DNA from: Oscillospiraceae bacterium HV4-5-C5C
Lineage (GTDB): Bacteria; Bacillota; Clostridia; Saccharofermentanales; Fastidiosipilaceae
DNA length: 64,000 nucleotides
Direction: 5' to 3'
Assembly (NCBI GenBank): GCA_012034405.1
Contig: JAAVLZ010000001.1
Location: 62,001-126,000, forward strand
Both the position numbers and the translations under genes were made by a program. The notes beneath the pieces were generated by a model that was given only the letters and a program-made list of their open reading frames with translations, was not told where the DNA came from and did not search any database. Below, in pieces: positions 35,508-44,532 of the stretch; position 1 is the stretch's first letter; the number at the start of each line of letters is the position of its first letter.

Positions 35508-37051
35508 AGCTTGCCTCCGTTAATTTCAAATTCTAATCCCAGGCCAAACACCTGGGTAAAATAATGACCCTTGTCCCGGGCGGTTGATCGCTCCAGGGTC
35601 GTATCCTCGGTTGTATCAAACGGAATCACCAACAGGCTGCGCCGGATGCGGGGTTTGATAGCCGGCAGTTTTTGCCGGTGTGAAGCATCCAGACCGTCAG
35701 CCAGACGCAGGATGCTGCCCAGCGGCAGAACCGTTTTACGTTCATTTTCATCCAGATCCGGCATATCTCCCCTGTCCGGAGAGGTAAAGGCGGAGTGCTG
35801 GCGGGCAATGTAGGCTACCATCAGCCGTTCGCGGTCAGACAGCCCGGGAATATCCGAAGACAGGATGATGTTGAATGATTGACGGCTGTGGTCATTTAAG
35901 CGGATGACCTTGCCTATATCATGCAGCACACTGGCTACCTCCAGCAGCAAGCGCATGCGCGGGGTCAGCTTGTAGGCCAGGGCCAGGCAGTCAAACAGCG
36001 CCAGCGCATGACCGGTCACGTTATCCGTATGGGCTTTGTCATAAGCAAAACGGCACGCCAGATGTCTTGACGCGGAAACCACCTGGGATTCCAGATTATA
36101 ATTCAATCGGTATTGCCGCTGCCGTATCGCTTCGTCCAGAATCAGGCCGTCACACAGATCAACAGTTGGCATATATAAGGCGCTGATCCCCGGCCTCTGA
36201 AGATATTTGCCGATAATCAGCGCGCTGGGCAACAAGACCTCAGCCATATCCGGAGCTACACCATACTGCGTCGTCAGGGTCAGCGGGGTCAGGCCGGAAA
36301 GCTTATTTAAGAGTTTGAAGGCGTCCTGTGGTTTAATGCAGTCATCTGAGCGCTTGTATCCGGCCAGTTTTTTTAGAGCACGGATTTCAGATCCGATGAC
36401 AATTAAGCTGCGGTAGGGTACATCTTCCGTCTCCAGGGTGTACGCATCATTCAATTCACAGCTGACATATTCATCCAGCAGCCGGCGGTCGTCTTTGGCT
36501 TTATCCCTCAGCCGGTTAAGCGCCTCATTCACGCGCAGGCTGCCCAGCATGAGATTGTGGCTAAAATAAAGCTCACCGTGATAAAAAGACGATACCTGCA
36601 GCGAACCCGCGCCGATATCAACCAGCAGGGTGCCTTCCTGACTGCAGTCACCAAAACGGGAAAAGAGGCTGGCCACCGCCTGCAAATGCAGATAGCGCTC
36701 CTGGGAATTATCCAGTACCGCTACACTGAAGCCTGTCTCCTGTTGAATCCTGGCGATAACATAATCACGGTTGCCGGCCTCACGGACCGCGCTGGTAGCC
36801 ACGACTCGGGCCTCAGTCAGACGATACTCCCGCAGTTTCTGCCGGAAACCCAGCAAAATACTGCAGAGCCGGACAATATTTTCTTCACGAATGACCTGTT
36901 CATTATAAGTATCGCGCCCCAGCGCCAGCGACCCGCGGACACTCTCAATAATCCTCGGGGGACTGCCCCTGCGCTCGGCCTGAGCGATTTTCAGTGTCAG
37001 GCCGTTAGACCCGACATCAATAACCGCCAATAATTCAGGTTTTTTAGGCAT
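35504..37051 (-). CDS. ppx: Ppx/GppA-family phosphatase with HD domain
   Basis: Actin-fold phosphatase expected to hydrolyse polyphosphate or pppGpp. N-terminal part: LLAVIDVGSNGLTLKIAQ (phosphate 1 loop), VVATSAVREAGNRDYVI, and LLVDIGAGSLQVSSF near 140, where DIGAGS replaces the usual DIGGGS. The segment corresponding to the catalytic-Glu loop (ISGxEEAR) reads LDNSQERYLHL, so only one Glu remains at about the correct place. The C-terminal half is an HD domain with VASVLHDIGKVIRLNDHSRQ near 380 and IARQHSAF. The 515-residue length suits the Ppx2/GppA type with HD. First gene of ppx-ppk-HD; start ATG with GGAGTG. Activity may be altered by the substitutions. Confidence 0.87.
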   Translation of the reverse strand: MPKKPELLAVIDVGSNGLTLKIAQAERRGSPPRIIESVRGSLALGRDTYNEQVIREENIVRLCSILLGFRQKLREYRLTEARVVATSAVREAGNRDYVIARIQQETGFSVAVLDNSQERYLHLQAVASLFSRFGDCSQEGTLLVDIGAGSLQVSSFYHGELYFSHNLMLGSLRVNEALNRLRDKAKDDRRLLDEYVSCELNDAYTLETEDVPYRSLIVIGSEIRALKKLAGYKRSDDCIKPQDAFKLLNKLSGLTPLTLTTQYGVAPDMAEVLLPSALIIGKYLQRPGISALYMPTVDLCDGLILDEAIRQRQYRLNYNLESQVVSASRHLACRFAYDKAHTDNVTGHALALFDCLALAYKLTPRMRLLLEVASVLHDIGKVIRLNDHSRQSFNIILSSDIPGLSDRERLMVAYIARQHSAFTSPDRGDMPDLDENERKTVLPLGSILRLADGLDASHRQKLPAIKPRIRRSLLVIPFDTTEDTTLERSTARDKGHYFTQVFGLGLEFEINGGKL

Positions 37052-37075
37052 GATATCACTCCGTTTGCTTAGCTG

Positions 37076-37663
37076 TCACGGTTTATCCGGTTCCCGGACC
37101 GGGCCGCGCGGACTGTCCGCCTCAATAAAGCGGATCAGGTTTGCCAGACAGGCGGCAGACAGCCTGGGGCTGAGCCGGTTAGTCCTGAACGTAATATCAT
37201 TATAACGCTTATATAGTTTGCTGCGTTCCTGATAGAGATCAGCAAAGCTGTATCCTGCCGGTAAAATGACACCCCGGCTGGCTAAATCACCCACCCGCCG
37301 GCGCAGCTGCGGCAAGGGAACATCCAGATAGATAACCGTGGCAAAGCGCTTCAGATGTCGCATCGCCCGGGTCCCGTAGACCACGGACCCACCGGTCGCG
37401 ATGACCGCCCGGCAGGGCTGCAGACTCATAACCGCAGCTTCCTCCCGGCGGACAAATTCAGCAAAATCACATTTCTGGGACAGCTCTCCGATGCTGCAGC
37501 CCTCCCGGGCTGCCAGCACATCGTCCGTATCTATAAAATTGCAGTTTAAAGCTTTGGCAATCCGCCGGCCCAGAGATGATTTGCCTGAGGACGGCATGCC
37601 TATAAGTACATATGCTTGGTAAGAACGGGAGCGGCGCCTGCGTTTATGGTACTTGGCCGACAT
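37076..37663 (-). CDS. Shikimate kinase-like protein
   Basis: A 195-residue P-loop kinase. AYVLIGMPSSGKSSLGRRIA contains the Walker A loop (near 22-30), followed by NFIDTDDVLAAREGCSIGEL (shikimate-binding DTDD) and AVIATGGSVVYG (GGS substrate loop), then LDVPLPQLRRRVGD. This order is that of shikimate kinase, which phosphorylates shikimate at the 3-OH for chorismate. The first 14 residues are an Arg-rich extension (KRRRRSRSY). No other aromatic-pathway gene is nearby, so a related small-molecule kinase is possible. It lies 24 bases upstream of ppx and could be in the same operon. Confidence 0.75.
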   Translation of the reverse strand: MSAKYHKRRRRSRSYQAYVLIGMPSSGKSSLGRRIAKALNCNFIDTDDVLAAREGCSIGELSQKCDFAEFVRREEAAVMSLQPCRAVIATGGSVVYGTRAMRHLKRFATVIYLDVPLPQLRRRVGDLASRGVILPAGYSFADLYQERSKLYKRYNDITFRTNRLSPRLSAACLANLIRFIEADSPRGPVREPDKP

Positions 37664-37737
37664 GCGGTTGTCTCTTTTCTGTATTTATCACGCGGTCATC
37701 TGTTCACCTATGACAGCACGTCTGTTATTGTACCAGT

Positions 37738-39474
37738 TCAGTCGGCTGCGGAAAAGAGTGCTATTTTACGCTGAGCCATTTCTGATGTCCGCTGCAGATA
37801 TGCCTGCAGGCTGCGCACATTGGGCTTGCGTTCTACCTGATTCTGATTGACCCGCTTGCTCATGGCGGCCGCGCCAAAGCCCAGTACACTGCGGGAATCA
37901 GTCATCATAGCCACATTATACAGACTGCCCCGGCCCTCCCGGGCGTAGGAGACATTTTCCAGCCCGCCCAGCCCGTCCTTTTGACGATAAAGGTAGTAGG
38001 GCAGCAGGCCGGCCGCTTCCAGACGCTGCCAGGCCAGGTCCAGCATGGCGGCGACTGGATGACTGGGCTGATGCAGTAATGCCAGATTCCGGGCCATAGC
38101 TTGCTTTTGATCCAGCTCACTTTGCCAGCGCGAACTGCGCTTAACGGCCAGGGCGTGTACCGAAACACCAAAGGGACGCAGTTCCAGGCAGGCGCTGAGA
38201 CTTCGTTCAAAGTCCAACTCCGATTCACCCGGGAGTCCGGCTATCAAATCCATATTAATATGCTCAAAGCCCAGGCTATGGCACAGGTCTATCGCTGCCC
38301 TGACCTGAGCGGCCGTATGGCGGCGACCGATCTTTTGCAGCGTTTCATCCTTCATGGTCTGCGGATTGACCGAAATATGATCATAGTGGTGCGCCTGCAG
38401 GATTTCAAGTTTGGCCGGGGTCAGGGTATCCGGACGGCCGGCCTCAAAGGTCCGCTCAACCTGGCCGGCCCAAGGGAACGGAAGCGCTTCAAGGGCTGAA
38501 AGCAGCTCCTCCAGCAACACCGGCGGTAAGGCCGACGGCGTTCCGCCGCCAAAGTAAATGGCGCGGACCTGGCGGGGGAACGCGGAATGAGCTCCGCCGG
38601 AATCCAGCCTGACTGCTTCAGTCCAGGCGGCAGCAGTCAGGGTCAGTTCGCTGATTAACGCGCGAACATACGATCTCATAAGCGGTTCCGGGCTGTCAAT
38701 GCCCTCTTCGCTGCTGAAGGAGCAGTAAAAACAACGGCTGGGGCAAAAGGGGATGTGAATATACAAAGCGGCGGCCTCATTGTCAAACTGATCCAGTAGC
38801 TGATCCTCCCGCAGAGCCGTTTCCACAGCCAGCTGAGCTTTGCCTGGAGCCACACTGTATTCTTGCTCCAGCCGGCTGATCGCGAGCCTGGCCGCGGCCG
38901 TAGTAGCAGAAGGTTGCTCAAGGCCGGACTCAGGTGACTGTAAAGAGCCACTCTCTCCTGCAGTTACGCTTTCAGCCAGCAGTTCCCGCGCTATATAGGT
39001 CGGCTTGATGCCGGTCAGACTGCCCCAGGGATATGTCCGGCCGCTGTACTGGCTTAAGGCCATATACAGCTGCCGCTTGATTTCACGGCGAAGCAGCTGC
39101 GGCCTGGTATTAGCCGCTAACTCAGCCTGACAAGCAATGACTGGTACCGGCTGCAGCTCGGTCTCTGACTGGCCTGCGTCGGACCTGGCAGTATCTTTGC
39201 TGGCAGAGACAGCCTGATTACCGGCAGCCGCCTGCTCCGCCGCCCGGGCCTCCTGATAGACTTCAGCCCGGATATAGATCCTGGGGTGCTGCTGCGGCAA
39301 GGCCACCTGTTCCAGGCGGCTCACTAAATAGGGCGGCAAGGCTGCCTGGCCGCTGCTCACCTGAATCTGCGAGCCAGTTTGATTTACGTTCGCCTGGCCA
39401 TAAAACAAGCGCAGGATATCACAGACAGGGTAACTGTCCTGATGGCCGCTGAGCCAGATATTAGCCAAGATCAA
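37738..39474 (-). CDS. hemZ: Oxygen-independent coproporphyrinogen III oxidase-like, HemZ type
   Basis: Radical SAM enzyme of the HemN/HemZ family. ALYIHIPFCPSRCFYCSFSS near residue 240 contains the CX3CX2C site for the [4Fe-4S] cluster. Later segments IYFGGGTPSALPP, FEAGRPDTLT, SVNPQTMKDETLQKIGR and NMDLIAGLPGESE are typical. The N-terminal 230 residues match HemZ in having the phrase YPWGSLTGIKPTYIA, but carry a Gln/Ala/Ser-rich insertion at about 78-115. HemZ of Bacillus has been linked to anaerobic haem synthesis; its exact substrate is uncertain, and no other haem gene is here. Its start overlaps the DUF3810-like gene by 14 bases. Confidence 0.87.
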   Translation of the reverse strand: MILANIWLSGHQDSYPVCDILRLFYGQANVNQTGSQIQVSSGQAALPPYLVSRLEQVALPQQHPRIYIRAEVYQEARAAEQAAAGNQAVSASKDTARSDAGQSETELQPVPVIACQAELAANTRPQLLRREIKRQLYMALSQYSGRTYPWGSLTGIKPTYIARELLAESVTAGESGSLQSPESGLEQPSATTAAARLAISRLEQEYSVAPGKAQLAVETALREDQLLDQFDNEAAALYIHIPFCPSRCFYCSFSSEEGIDSPEPLMRSYVRALISELTLTAAAWTEAVRLDSGGAHSAFPRQVRAIYFGGGTPSALPPVLLEELLSALEALPFPWAGQVERTFEAGRPDTLTPAKLEILQAHHYDHISVNPQTMKDETLQKIGRRHTAAQVRAAIDLCHSLGFEHINMDLIAGLPGESELDFERSLSACLELRPFGVSVHALAVKRSSRWQSELDQKQAMARNLALLHQPSHPVAAMLDLAWQRLEAAGLLPYYLYRQKDGLGGLENVSYAREGRGSLYNVAMMTDSRSVLGFGAAAMSKRVNQNQVERKPNVRSLQAYLQRTSEMAQRKIALFSAAD

Positions 39475-40657
39475 TCACCCCTTGCTTTTGATAATAACTG
39501 ATAACCAGATCAATCATCTGCCCGTAGCTGTGGATCCCGCTTTCCTGGCGATTGGCCTTCAAAAAGGAATCATTGGTCTTTTGCGTCTGGGTTTGGACCG
39601 GTCCTTCAAACTGATCCCAGTAGACGTTGCGGGCCTGTATGTCCCGCTGCAGACTATCCGGAATCTGTTCCCATAATTGCTGCCATAAGTCTTTGTCATA
39701 TTTATAAAGGCTATTGGACCCGTGGATCAGCGCTGACAGGTAGGCCGCATATTGAAAATCCGGGTCAGGGTGATCAATGCCCGTCAGAAAAGCCACAAAG
39801 TTCGCTTCATCTTCTCTGGCGATACCGTGTACATGTGCCATTTCATGCAGGATCGTGAACAATTCTTCATCCGGCTGCACATCCGTGTTCACATTAGCCT
39901 CCGCCAGCAGAGGCATAAACATGCCTGTGGTGCCGGTGTAAGACCACCAGTGGGACAGCCACACGCCCTTGGCCAGGACGGTCGGCCCGGACAGTATACT
40001 GATAGTTTGAGCCGCGGCCTCATAACCCAGGTTGGCGCGCTTAAACAGCTGCGCCTGCGTCTCGGAGGTGTCCAAAGCAAACACCCCGTCCTGATCCTCC
40101 GGCAGCTGCTCACGCAGCGCCGCGGCATGCTGCTCCAGCAGCACACAAACATCATATAATGTCTGACTGCTCTGAGCTTGTACCGGCAGGTCCAGACTTT
40201 CACTTAAAGGTTGACGCAAAAAATTATAGCCATGAAAAAGCAGGTAAAGACTCATGGCAATAATGAGCAGGATATACAACGCCCGTAAACTGCGTAAGGC
40301 GCGGATAACGCGCCGGCCGGCCGGCGCCAGCCAGCTGAATAGCAGGCGCAGCAGTAAGCAGAGCAATATGAGTGCTGCCGGCAGCAGGAGCAGCTCAGTT
40401 AAGGAAAACGGCAGCAGACTGTTAAGCCACACCAGCGGACGGATCAACCAGGCCCTGATATAGCGGCTGTAAACCTCCGCCCAGTCACTGTGCCGGGATA
40501 AAAGCTGGTAGCCCAAGACTAAAAAGCCAAGCCACACTAAGCCCGGAATAAAGGAAAGCCCCAGCCGGCGGATCTGCCGTCGGCCAGCGCTGAGGCCGTA
40601 GCCGGCTTTCTTTCTACTGCGCCCCACGCCCGGCGCCGGGACTTCCTCGCCCCTCAT
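39461..40657 (-). CDS. DUF3810-type membrane protein with HExxH motif
   Basis: A 398-residue protein. Three hydrophobic segments in the N-terminal third (GLVWLGFLVLGYQLL, ELLLLPAALILLCLLLRLLF, ALYILLIIAMSLYLLF) are followed by a large domain containing EELFTILHEMAHVHGIAREDEANFVAFLTG near 265-290; the HEMAH plus downstream Glu suggests a zinc metallopeptidase. This arrangement is that of the uncharacterised DUF3810 family. The frame extends to 40795, but the ATG at 40655-40657 overlaps the HAD gene stop (ATGA) and is preferred. Substrate unknown; a role in envelope processing is inference. Confidence 0.78.
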   Translation of the reverse strand: MRGEEVPAPGVGRSRKKAGYGLSAGRRQIRRLGLSFIPGLVWLGFLVLGYQLLSRHSDWAEVYSRYIRAWLIRPLVWLNSLLPFSLTELLLLPAALILLCLLLRLLFSWLAPAGRRVIRALRSLRALYILLIIAMSLYLLFHGYNFLRQPLSESLDLPVQAQSSQTLYDVCVLLEQHAAALREQLPEDQDGVFALDTSETQAQLFKRANLGYEAAAQTISILSGPTVLAKGVWLSHWWSYTGTTGMFMPLLAEANVNTDVQPDEELFTILHEMAHVHGIAREDEANFVAFLTGIDHPDPDFQYAAYLSALIHGSNSLYKYDKDLWQQLWEQIPDSLQRDIQARNVYWDQFEGPVQTQTQKTNDSFLKANRQESGIHSYGQMIDLVISYYQKQGVIDLG

Positions 40658-41436
40658 CGGACAGCACCGTCGTCCCGCTTGTCCTTGATCGGCCGGCTGG
40701 TCCGGGGCAATAGCGTCATCAGATCCTCCGGCTGTTGCATTAAAACCGCGGCGCCAGCTTGCTGCAGCTCCTGAGCGGATCTGAAGCCCCAGCATACGCC
40801 GATCGGATAACAGCCGGCCTGCCTGGCTGTTTGAATATCAGTAGCAGAATCACCAATAAACAAGCTGGCCCGGGGTCTGGCTCCTAAGTGCTCCAGGGTA
40901 GCCAGGGTTGAGGCCGGGTCAGGCTTAGCCGGCCAATCGTACTTAAGCCCGCTCACCTGATCAAAGAGCTGCCGGCCAAAGTAATAGTGGATGATCCGGG
41001 AGGCCAAATGATCTTCTTTGTTAGACAGTACCGCGAGCTTAACCCCCTGCTCATGCCAGGCTGTCAGAACCTGTGCTATACCGGCATAAGGCCGGGTCCG
41101 ATCCAGGCAATGCTCTCCATAGCTTTGGTAAAAGCTTTGCGCCAGCTGCTCCTCTGCCGGCTGATCAGCAACTGTCAGATCCAGATCGGTCAGCTGAGCA
41201 GCAGTCAGAGGCGTCCCGGCAGCAGGTTTTTCCCGGCCGGCAACAGAAAAAACATAGGCGCGGTGCAGCAGCCGGCTGATCCCCTGCCCCACCATCAGAC
41301 GGACATAAGCTGCGGGCAAAGGCTGCAGCCCGGCCGCCGCTAAAGCATGGTTGACCGCTCCGGTCAGATCCTCCAGCGTATTCAGTAAGGTCCCATCCAG
41401 ATCAAAAACAGCGGCTTCAGGTAAAAAATCCAGCAA
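40654..41436 (-). CDS. HAD-family phosphatase, phosphoglycolate phosphatase-like
   Basis: A 260-residue HAD hydrolase. Motif I AAVFDLDGTLLNTLEDLTGA, motif II VLSNKEDH, motif III near LKYDWPAKPDPASTL, motif IV FIGDSATDIQTARQAG are all present, with a helical cap between I and II. Family members dephosphorylate small sugar phosphates or 2-phosphoglycolate. I place the start at TTG 41434-41436, with GGAGG nine bases upstream inside the end of the preceding gene; the longer frame reaching 41478 lies in that gene. The cap contains an insertion around residues 75-115. The substrate is not deducible. Confidence 0.85.
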   Translation of the reverse strand: MLDFLPEAAVFDLDGTLLNTLEDLTGAVNHALAAAGLQPLPAAYVRLMVGQGISRLLHRAYVFSVAGREKPAAGTPLTAAQLTDLDLTVADQPAEEQLAQSFYQSYGEHCLDRTRPYAGIAQVLTAWHEQGVKLAVLSNKEDHLASRIIHYYFGRQLFDQVSGLKYDWPAKPDPASTLATLEHLGARPRASLFIGDSATDIQTARQAGCYPIGVCWGFRSAQELQQAGAAVLMQQPEDLMTLLPRTSRPIKDKRDDGAVR

Positions 41437-41438
41437 AA

Positions 41439-42185
41439 CTATACGCCTCCTCCGGCCAGCCGCCCTGAGGCTTGCCATTTTTTCAGCCGGCTCAGCAGCA
41501 GCGCGATCAGCGCTAGAGCCAGCAACGCCGCCACAACGATCATGATTACCAGGCGGTTAAAGAAATAAGAAGGAACCATATTAATCATGCGCTCCGTAGC
41601 CGGATCCAGCAACCAGAGATCATTATGAAAGAACAGATGATGAAAGGCTGTCCAGAAGCGGTCAAAATCCCAGACTGCCAGGCCCAGCAAAATTGATAAA
41701 GCTGCCCCGGCAACCGCCAGGCCCTTAAGATAACCTTTCTTTAGCAGGGTCAGTACCCGCTCCCGCTGCCGCCAAAACAGCAGACCGATCCAGAGCAAGA
41801 CAAAGATCCCGGTCAGTCGCTTCACCAGCAGCATATGCTGGTACAGTGCTTTCACATCCACCATATGAGCCTTTTCGCGCTCGTCAAACATCTGGTCTGG
41901 TTGACCGGTCTGCAGATCCGTCACTTCCAGGTCCAGGCTATCTGTACGGTCCTTTAAATAGTCCAGCAAAATATCTGTGCCCCGGGTCAGATCAGCTTCA
42001 CTGAGTCCGACAGTAGCGGCAGTATTCAGGCGCTGATAAACATAACGGTAAAACGGGCGGAAGAAGCAGAAAAAATCCACACTGCTGGTCACAATAAAAA
42101 TCACGACACACAGGCCCCAAATAAATGAAAATACCGACCAGACCGGCTTGGTTCCAGCAGCCGCAGCTGCAGTAGGTTCAGGCAT
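41439..42185 (-). CDS. lit: Lit-family (TIGR01906) lipoprotein intramolecular transacylase candidate
   Basis: A 248-residue membrane protein with four hydrophobic segments (FIWGLCVVIFIVTSSVDFF, LTGIFVLLWIGLLFW, GLAVAGAALSILLGLAVW, FFNRLVIMIVVAALLAL). Between them lie DEREKAHMVDVKALYQ and FHHLFFHNDLWLLDPATERM, which match the conserved His-containing regions of Lit. Lit enzymes of Bacillus and Enterococcus move an acyl chain within diacyl lipoproteins to give lyso-form lipoproteins, which changes recognition by TLR2. A lipoprotein gene is in the window (26177). The alternative is an uncharacterised DUF1461 member. Start ATG with AAGGG; downstream gene coupled. Confidence 0.78.
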   Translation of the reverse strand: MPEPTAAAAAGTKPVWSVFSFIWGLCVVIFIVTSSVDFFCFFRPFYRYVYQRLNTAATVGLSEADLTRGTDILLDYLKDRTDSLDLEVTDLQTGQPDQMFDEREKAHMVDVKALYQHMLLVKRLTGIFVLLWIGLLFWRQRERVLTLLKKGYLKGLAVAGAALSILLGLAVWDFDRFWTAFHHLFFHNDLWLLDPATERMINMVPSYFFNRLVIMIVVAALLALALIALLLSRLKKWQASGRLAGGGV

Positions 42186-42238
42186 TGTCTCAGCCCTTCT
42201 TTCAGAAAGATATGAGGCAGTATATCACAGAAAGCAGC

Positions 42239-43072
42239 TCAGGCTTTCAATAACTGGCTCTCCTCAGTCAAAGCGGCACCAATGGCAGTGGCAAACTCCG
42301 CCAGTCCGGGGACCAGAAAACGGACCTGATAGAGATCCCCCACCTCCTTGAGGACCTGACGGCCGGAGGCAGACAGCGTCAGGTTGCCGGTGAATACCGC
42401 GCAATCCAGCCGTTCCTTCCAGCAAGTCAGCGCCGCAATCGTACCAATCGTCTGAAAAACCAGATTGGCTATACCGGCAGCCGTATCTTCAGGGCTGGCT
42501 TCGTCTATCAAATTGCCAAAATTTGAGGCGGTCGCGTCCTGATGCAGGTTGACGATATCATAAGCCGCTATGTCCCCTACCGTCAGATCAACCTTTCCTG
42601 TGTCCCCCAGCGCTGCCAGCTGCTCAAATTTATCAAAATCCCTGGTACCCAGCAAAGCGCGGCTGAGTCCCAGCAGCGTGCCTCCGCCCACCCCGGAGCC
42701 GATGACCCGCCAAACTGCCTGCGGTCCGGCATGAACCAGCGCGGTACCGGTTCCCATACTGACAACCACTGCTTCCGGCAAAGCAGACAAAAACAGGCCT
42801 CCCTGGCCTACCGCGGTCATCTCATCGACCTTAAATGTAGGTAAATCCAGGATAGCCTGATCCAGATAAGTCTGTCCGACCCCGGTCAATACCAGTCGCC
42901 CGACATCCTGCAGTTTTAAGTGATAGTGATTCAAAAACATGCCTAACGCGCCGTAGGCAGAGGCAATCTGATTATCAGATTTTACCAGCAGCTGACCCAC
43001 AATATCATGACCGGTCAGACCCACTATTTTAGTCGTGCTGCCGCCGATATCCAAACCGATAACCAGCTTCAT
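42239..43072 (-). CDS. coaW: Type II pantothenate kinase
   Basis: Phosphorylates pantothenate as the first step of CoA synthesis. The 277-residue protein has the ASKHA fold signatures VIGLDIGGSTTKIVGL (residues 4-19), VVVSMGTGTALVHAG (near 98) and VIGSGVGGGTLLGLSRALLG, characteristic of the CoaW/PanK II type of staphylococci and Clostridia. A conserved domain segment AVFTGNLTLS follows. Start ATG has GGAG upstream. It stands between lit and sepF without obvious functional link. Confidence 0.88.
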   Translation of the reverse strand: MKLVIGLDIGGSTTKIVGLTGHDIVGQLLVKSDNQIASAYGALGMFLNHYHLKLQDVGRLVLTGVGQTYLDQAILDLPTFKVDEMTAVGQGGLFLSALPEAVVVSMGTGTALVHAGPQAVWRVIGSGVGGGTLLGLSRALLGTRDFDKFEQLAALGDTGKVDLTVGDIAAYDIVNLHQDATASNFGNLIDEASPEDTAAGIANLVFQTIGTIAALTCWKERLDCAVFTGNLTLSASGRQVLKEVGDLYQVRFLVPGLAEFATAIGAALTEESQLLKA

Positions 43073-43098
43073 ACCCAGCTCCTGTCTGCCATGGTTAG

Positions 43099-43578
43099 TC
43101 AGCGCTGATAGGCAGCTTGCTTCAGGTATTCCATGCTCTCGTCCTGATGCTCATCATCCTTAAGCAAGGTGACCAGGCGCGGCACAATTACAAAAATACG
43201 ATTGGATATGGGCGTAATCTCCCCATCCAGCGCATAGGCGGAACCCGTCACAAAATCAACAATGCGCTGGGCGATCCGTTGCTCAACCTGCTCAAAATTG
43301 CAGATAACCGTACGCCCGGCACGCAGATGATTACTGATCTCCTGGGCGGCCTGCATATCTTGCGGCTTTACAATAATAACCTGCTGTCCGCTGATCTGCT
43401 TGAAATTGACTACTTTGGGCTGGCTCCTGCGGCTATGATCCACATTGCCGGCCACGGTCTCCATCACCGGATCCTGAGTCTCCGTTTCAGTCTGATTGTC
43501 TTCTTCATAATCATCATCATAATCGTCATCATCATAAGATGAGAATTTATTAATCAGTTTATTTAAAAAATCAGGCAT
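43099..43578 (-). CDS. sepF: Cell division protein SepF
   Basis: FtsZ-binding protein that anchors and aligns FtsZ filaments at the septum. The 159-residue protein begins MPDFLNKLINKF, an amphipathic helix for membrane binding, followed by an acidic Asp/Glu/Tyr stretch and a linker; the C-terminal domain holds VVNFKQISGQQVIIVKPQDM and GRTVICNFEQVEQRIAQRIVDF, then ALDGEITPISNRIFVIVP, as in SepF. Start ATG with TGGAGG. The yggS-sepF order matches the ylmE-ylmF pair of Bacillus. No ftsZ or ylmG follows. Confidence 0.93.
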   Translation of the reverse strand: MPDFLNKLINKFSSYDDDDYDDDYEEDNQTETETQDPVMETVAGNVDHSRRSQPKVVNFKQISGQQVIIVKPQDMQAAQEISNHLRAGRTVICNFEQVEQRIAQRIVDFVTGSAYALDGEITPISNRIFVIVPRLVTLLKDDEHQDESMEYLKQAAYQR

Positions 43579-43719
43579 TGAATTTCCTCCAAAAGCTGCG
43601 GCATTTAAGGGCTGGTCGCAGGCATTTACACAAAATGTGTCTTTTGATTATAAAAATCGCTGCGGCACCTGGCAAGCATAATCGACGGGACTTAACCGCA
43701 ATGTAATGACAATGTAAAG

Positions 43720-44517
43720 CTAAGGCTGTATCCTGGGGCCAAAAATGGCTGAGCCAATCCTGATCATGGTTGAACCGGCACGAACGGCCGCCGGATAATC
43801 CCCGCTCATCCCCATGGACAGGATGTCAAAAGCCGCCGGGTCGGCCAGCAGGCGGTCATCGCTTCTAAGCCGCCGGTAAAAGTCAGTAAAATCCCTGAAG
43901 AAGGCTTCTGCTTCCTCAGCGGACAAGCCCGGTCGGGCCATCGTCATCAGGCCTCTCAGGCGCAGATGTTTGCAGGACCGGCAGACAGAGAGCGCCGTCT
44001 CCGCCGCTTCGGTCTCAAAACCATGCTTGGTAACTTCGCCTGAATAATTAAACTGCAGCAGGATATCCTGGGTAAGCTCCTGACGTCCGGCGGCCTGATC
44101 CAGCGCCTGAAGCAGTTCCAGATGGTCGACTGACTGAATCAGTGAAACCTTTCCCACGACCTGGCGGACTTTATTTTTTTGCAGGGTTCCGATTAATTGC
44201 CAGTCCGCCTGTTCCAGATAGGGCTGGCAGTCCCGCTGCTTGTGCAGCAGTTCCTGCACCCGGTTTTCTCCCGCGCTGTGAGCCCCGGCCCAGAAGGCCG
44301 CCAGCGCGTCTTCAAACGGATGGAACTTAGTGACCGCCAGCAGTTTTACTTCCTCAGGCTGGCGCCGGGCCTGTTCGCAGGCCCGGTCCAGCTGCTGCTG
44401 GACCTGGACCAGATTTTCCTTTATCCGCGCTTGTCTGGCCGCAAACGCCGGTTGCTGCCGCAGCCAATCGGCCGGAGACAGGGGTCCGGTACCTTCTTCT
44501 GTCATAACATCAGACAA
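43720..44517 (-). CDS. YggS-family PLP homeostasis protein
   Basis: A 265-residue PLP-binding protein (PLPBP, ylmE in Bacillus) that keeps pyridoxal phosphate and amino acid pools in balance. Motifs: LLAVTKFHPFEDALAAFWAG with the PLP Lys, GENRVQELLHK, WQLIGTLQKNKVRQVVG, TKHGFETEA, LRGLMTMA, LSMGMSGDYPAAVRAGSTMIRIGSAIFG. The frame reaches a TTG at 44523; the next TTG at 44517 has AAGGG at a better distance, and an ATG at 44505 is a third option. Upstream of sepF as in other Bacillota. Confidence 0.9.
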   Translation of the reverse strand: MSDVMTEEGTGPLSPADWLRQQPAFAARQARIKENLVQVQQQLDRACEQARRQPEEVKLLAVTKFHPFEDALAAFWAGAHSAGENRVQELLHKQRDCQPYLEQADWQLIGTLQKNKVRQVVGKVSLIQSVDHLELLQALDQAAGRQELTQDILLQFNYSGEVTKHGFETEAAETALSVCRSCKHLRLRGLMTMARPGLSAEEAEAFFRDFTDFYRRLRSDDRLLADPAAFDILSMGMSGDYPAAVRAGSTMIRIGSAIFGPRIQP

Positions 44518-44532
44518 CTGCAATCCCTTCTT

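Noticed and set aside
39461-40795. Longer DUF3810 protein
   Set aside because: The extra 46 residues overlap the HAD gene and are not membrane or domain sequence; the ATGA overlap start is better supported.
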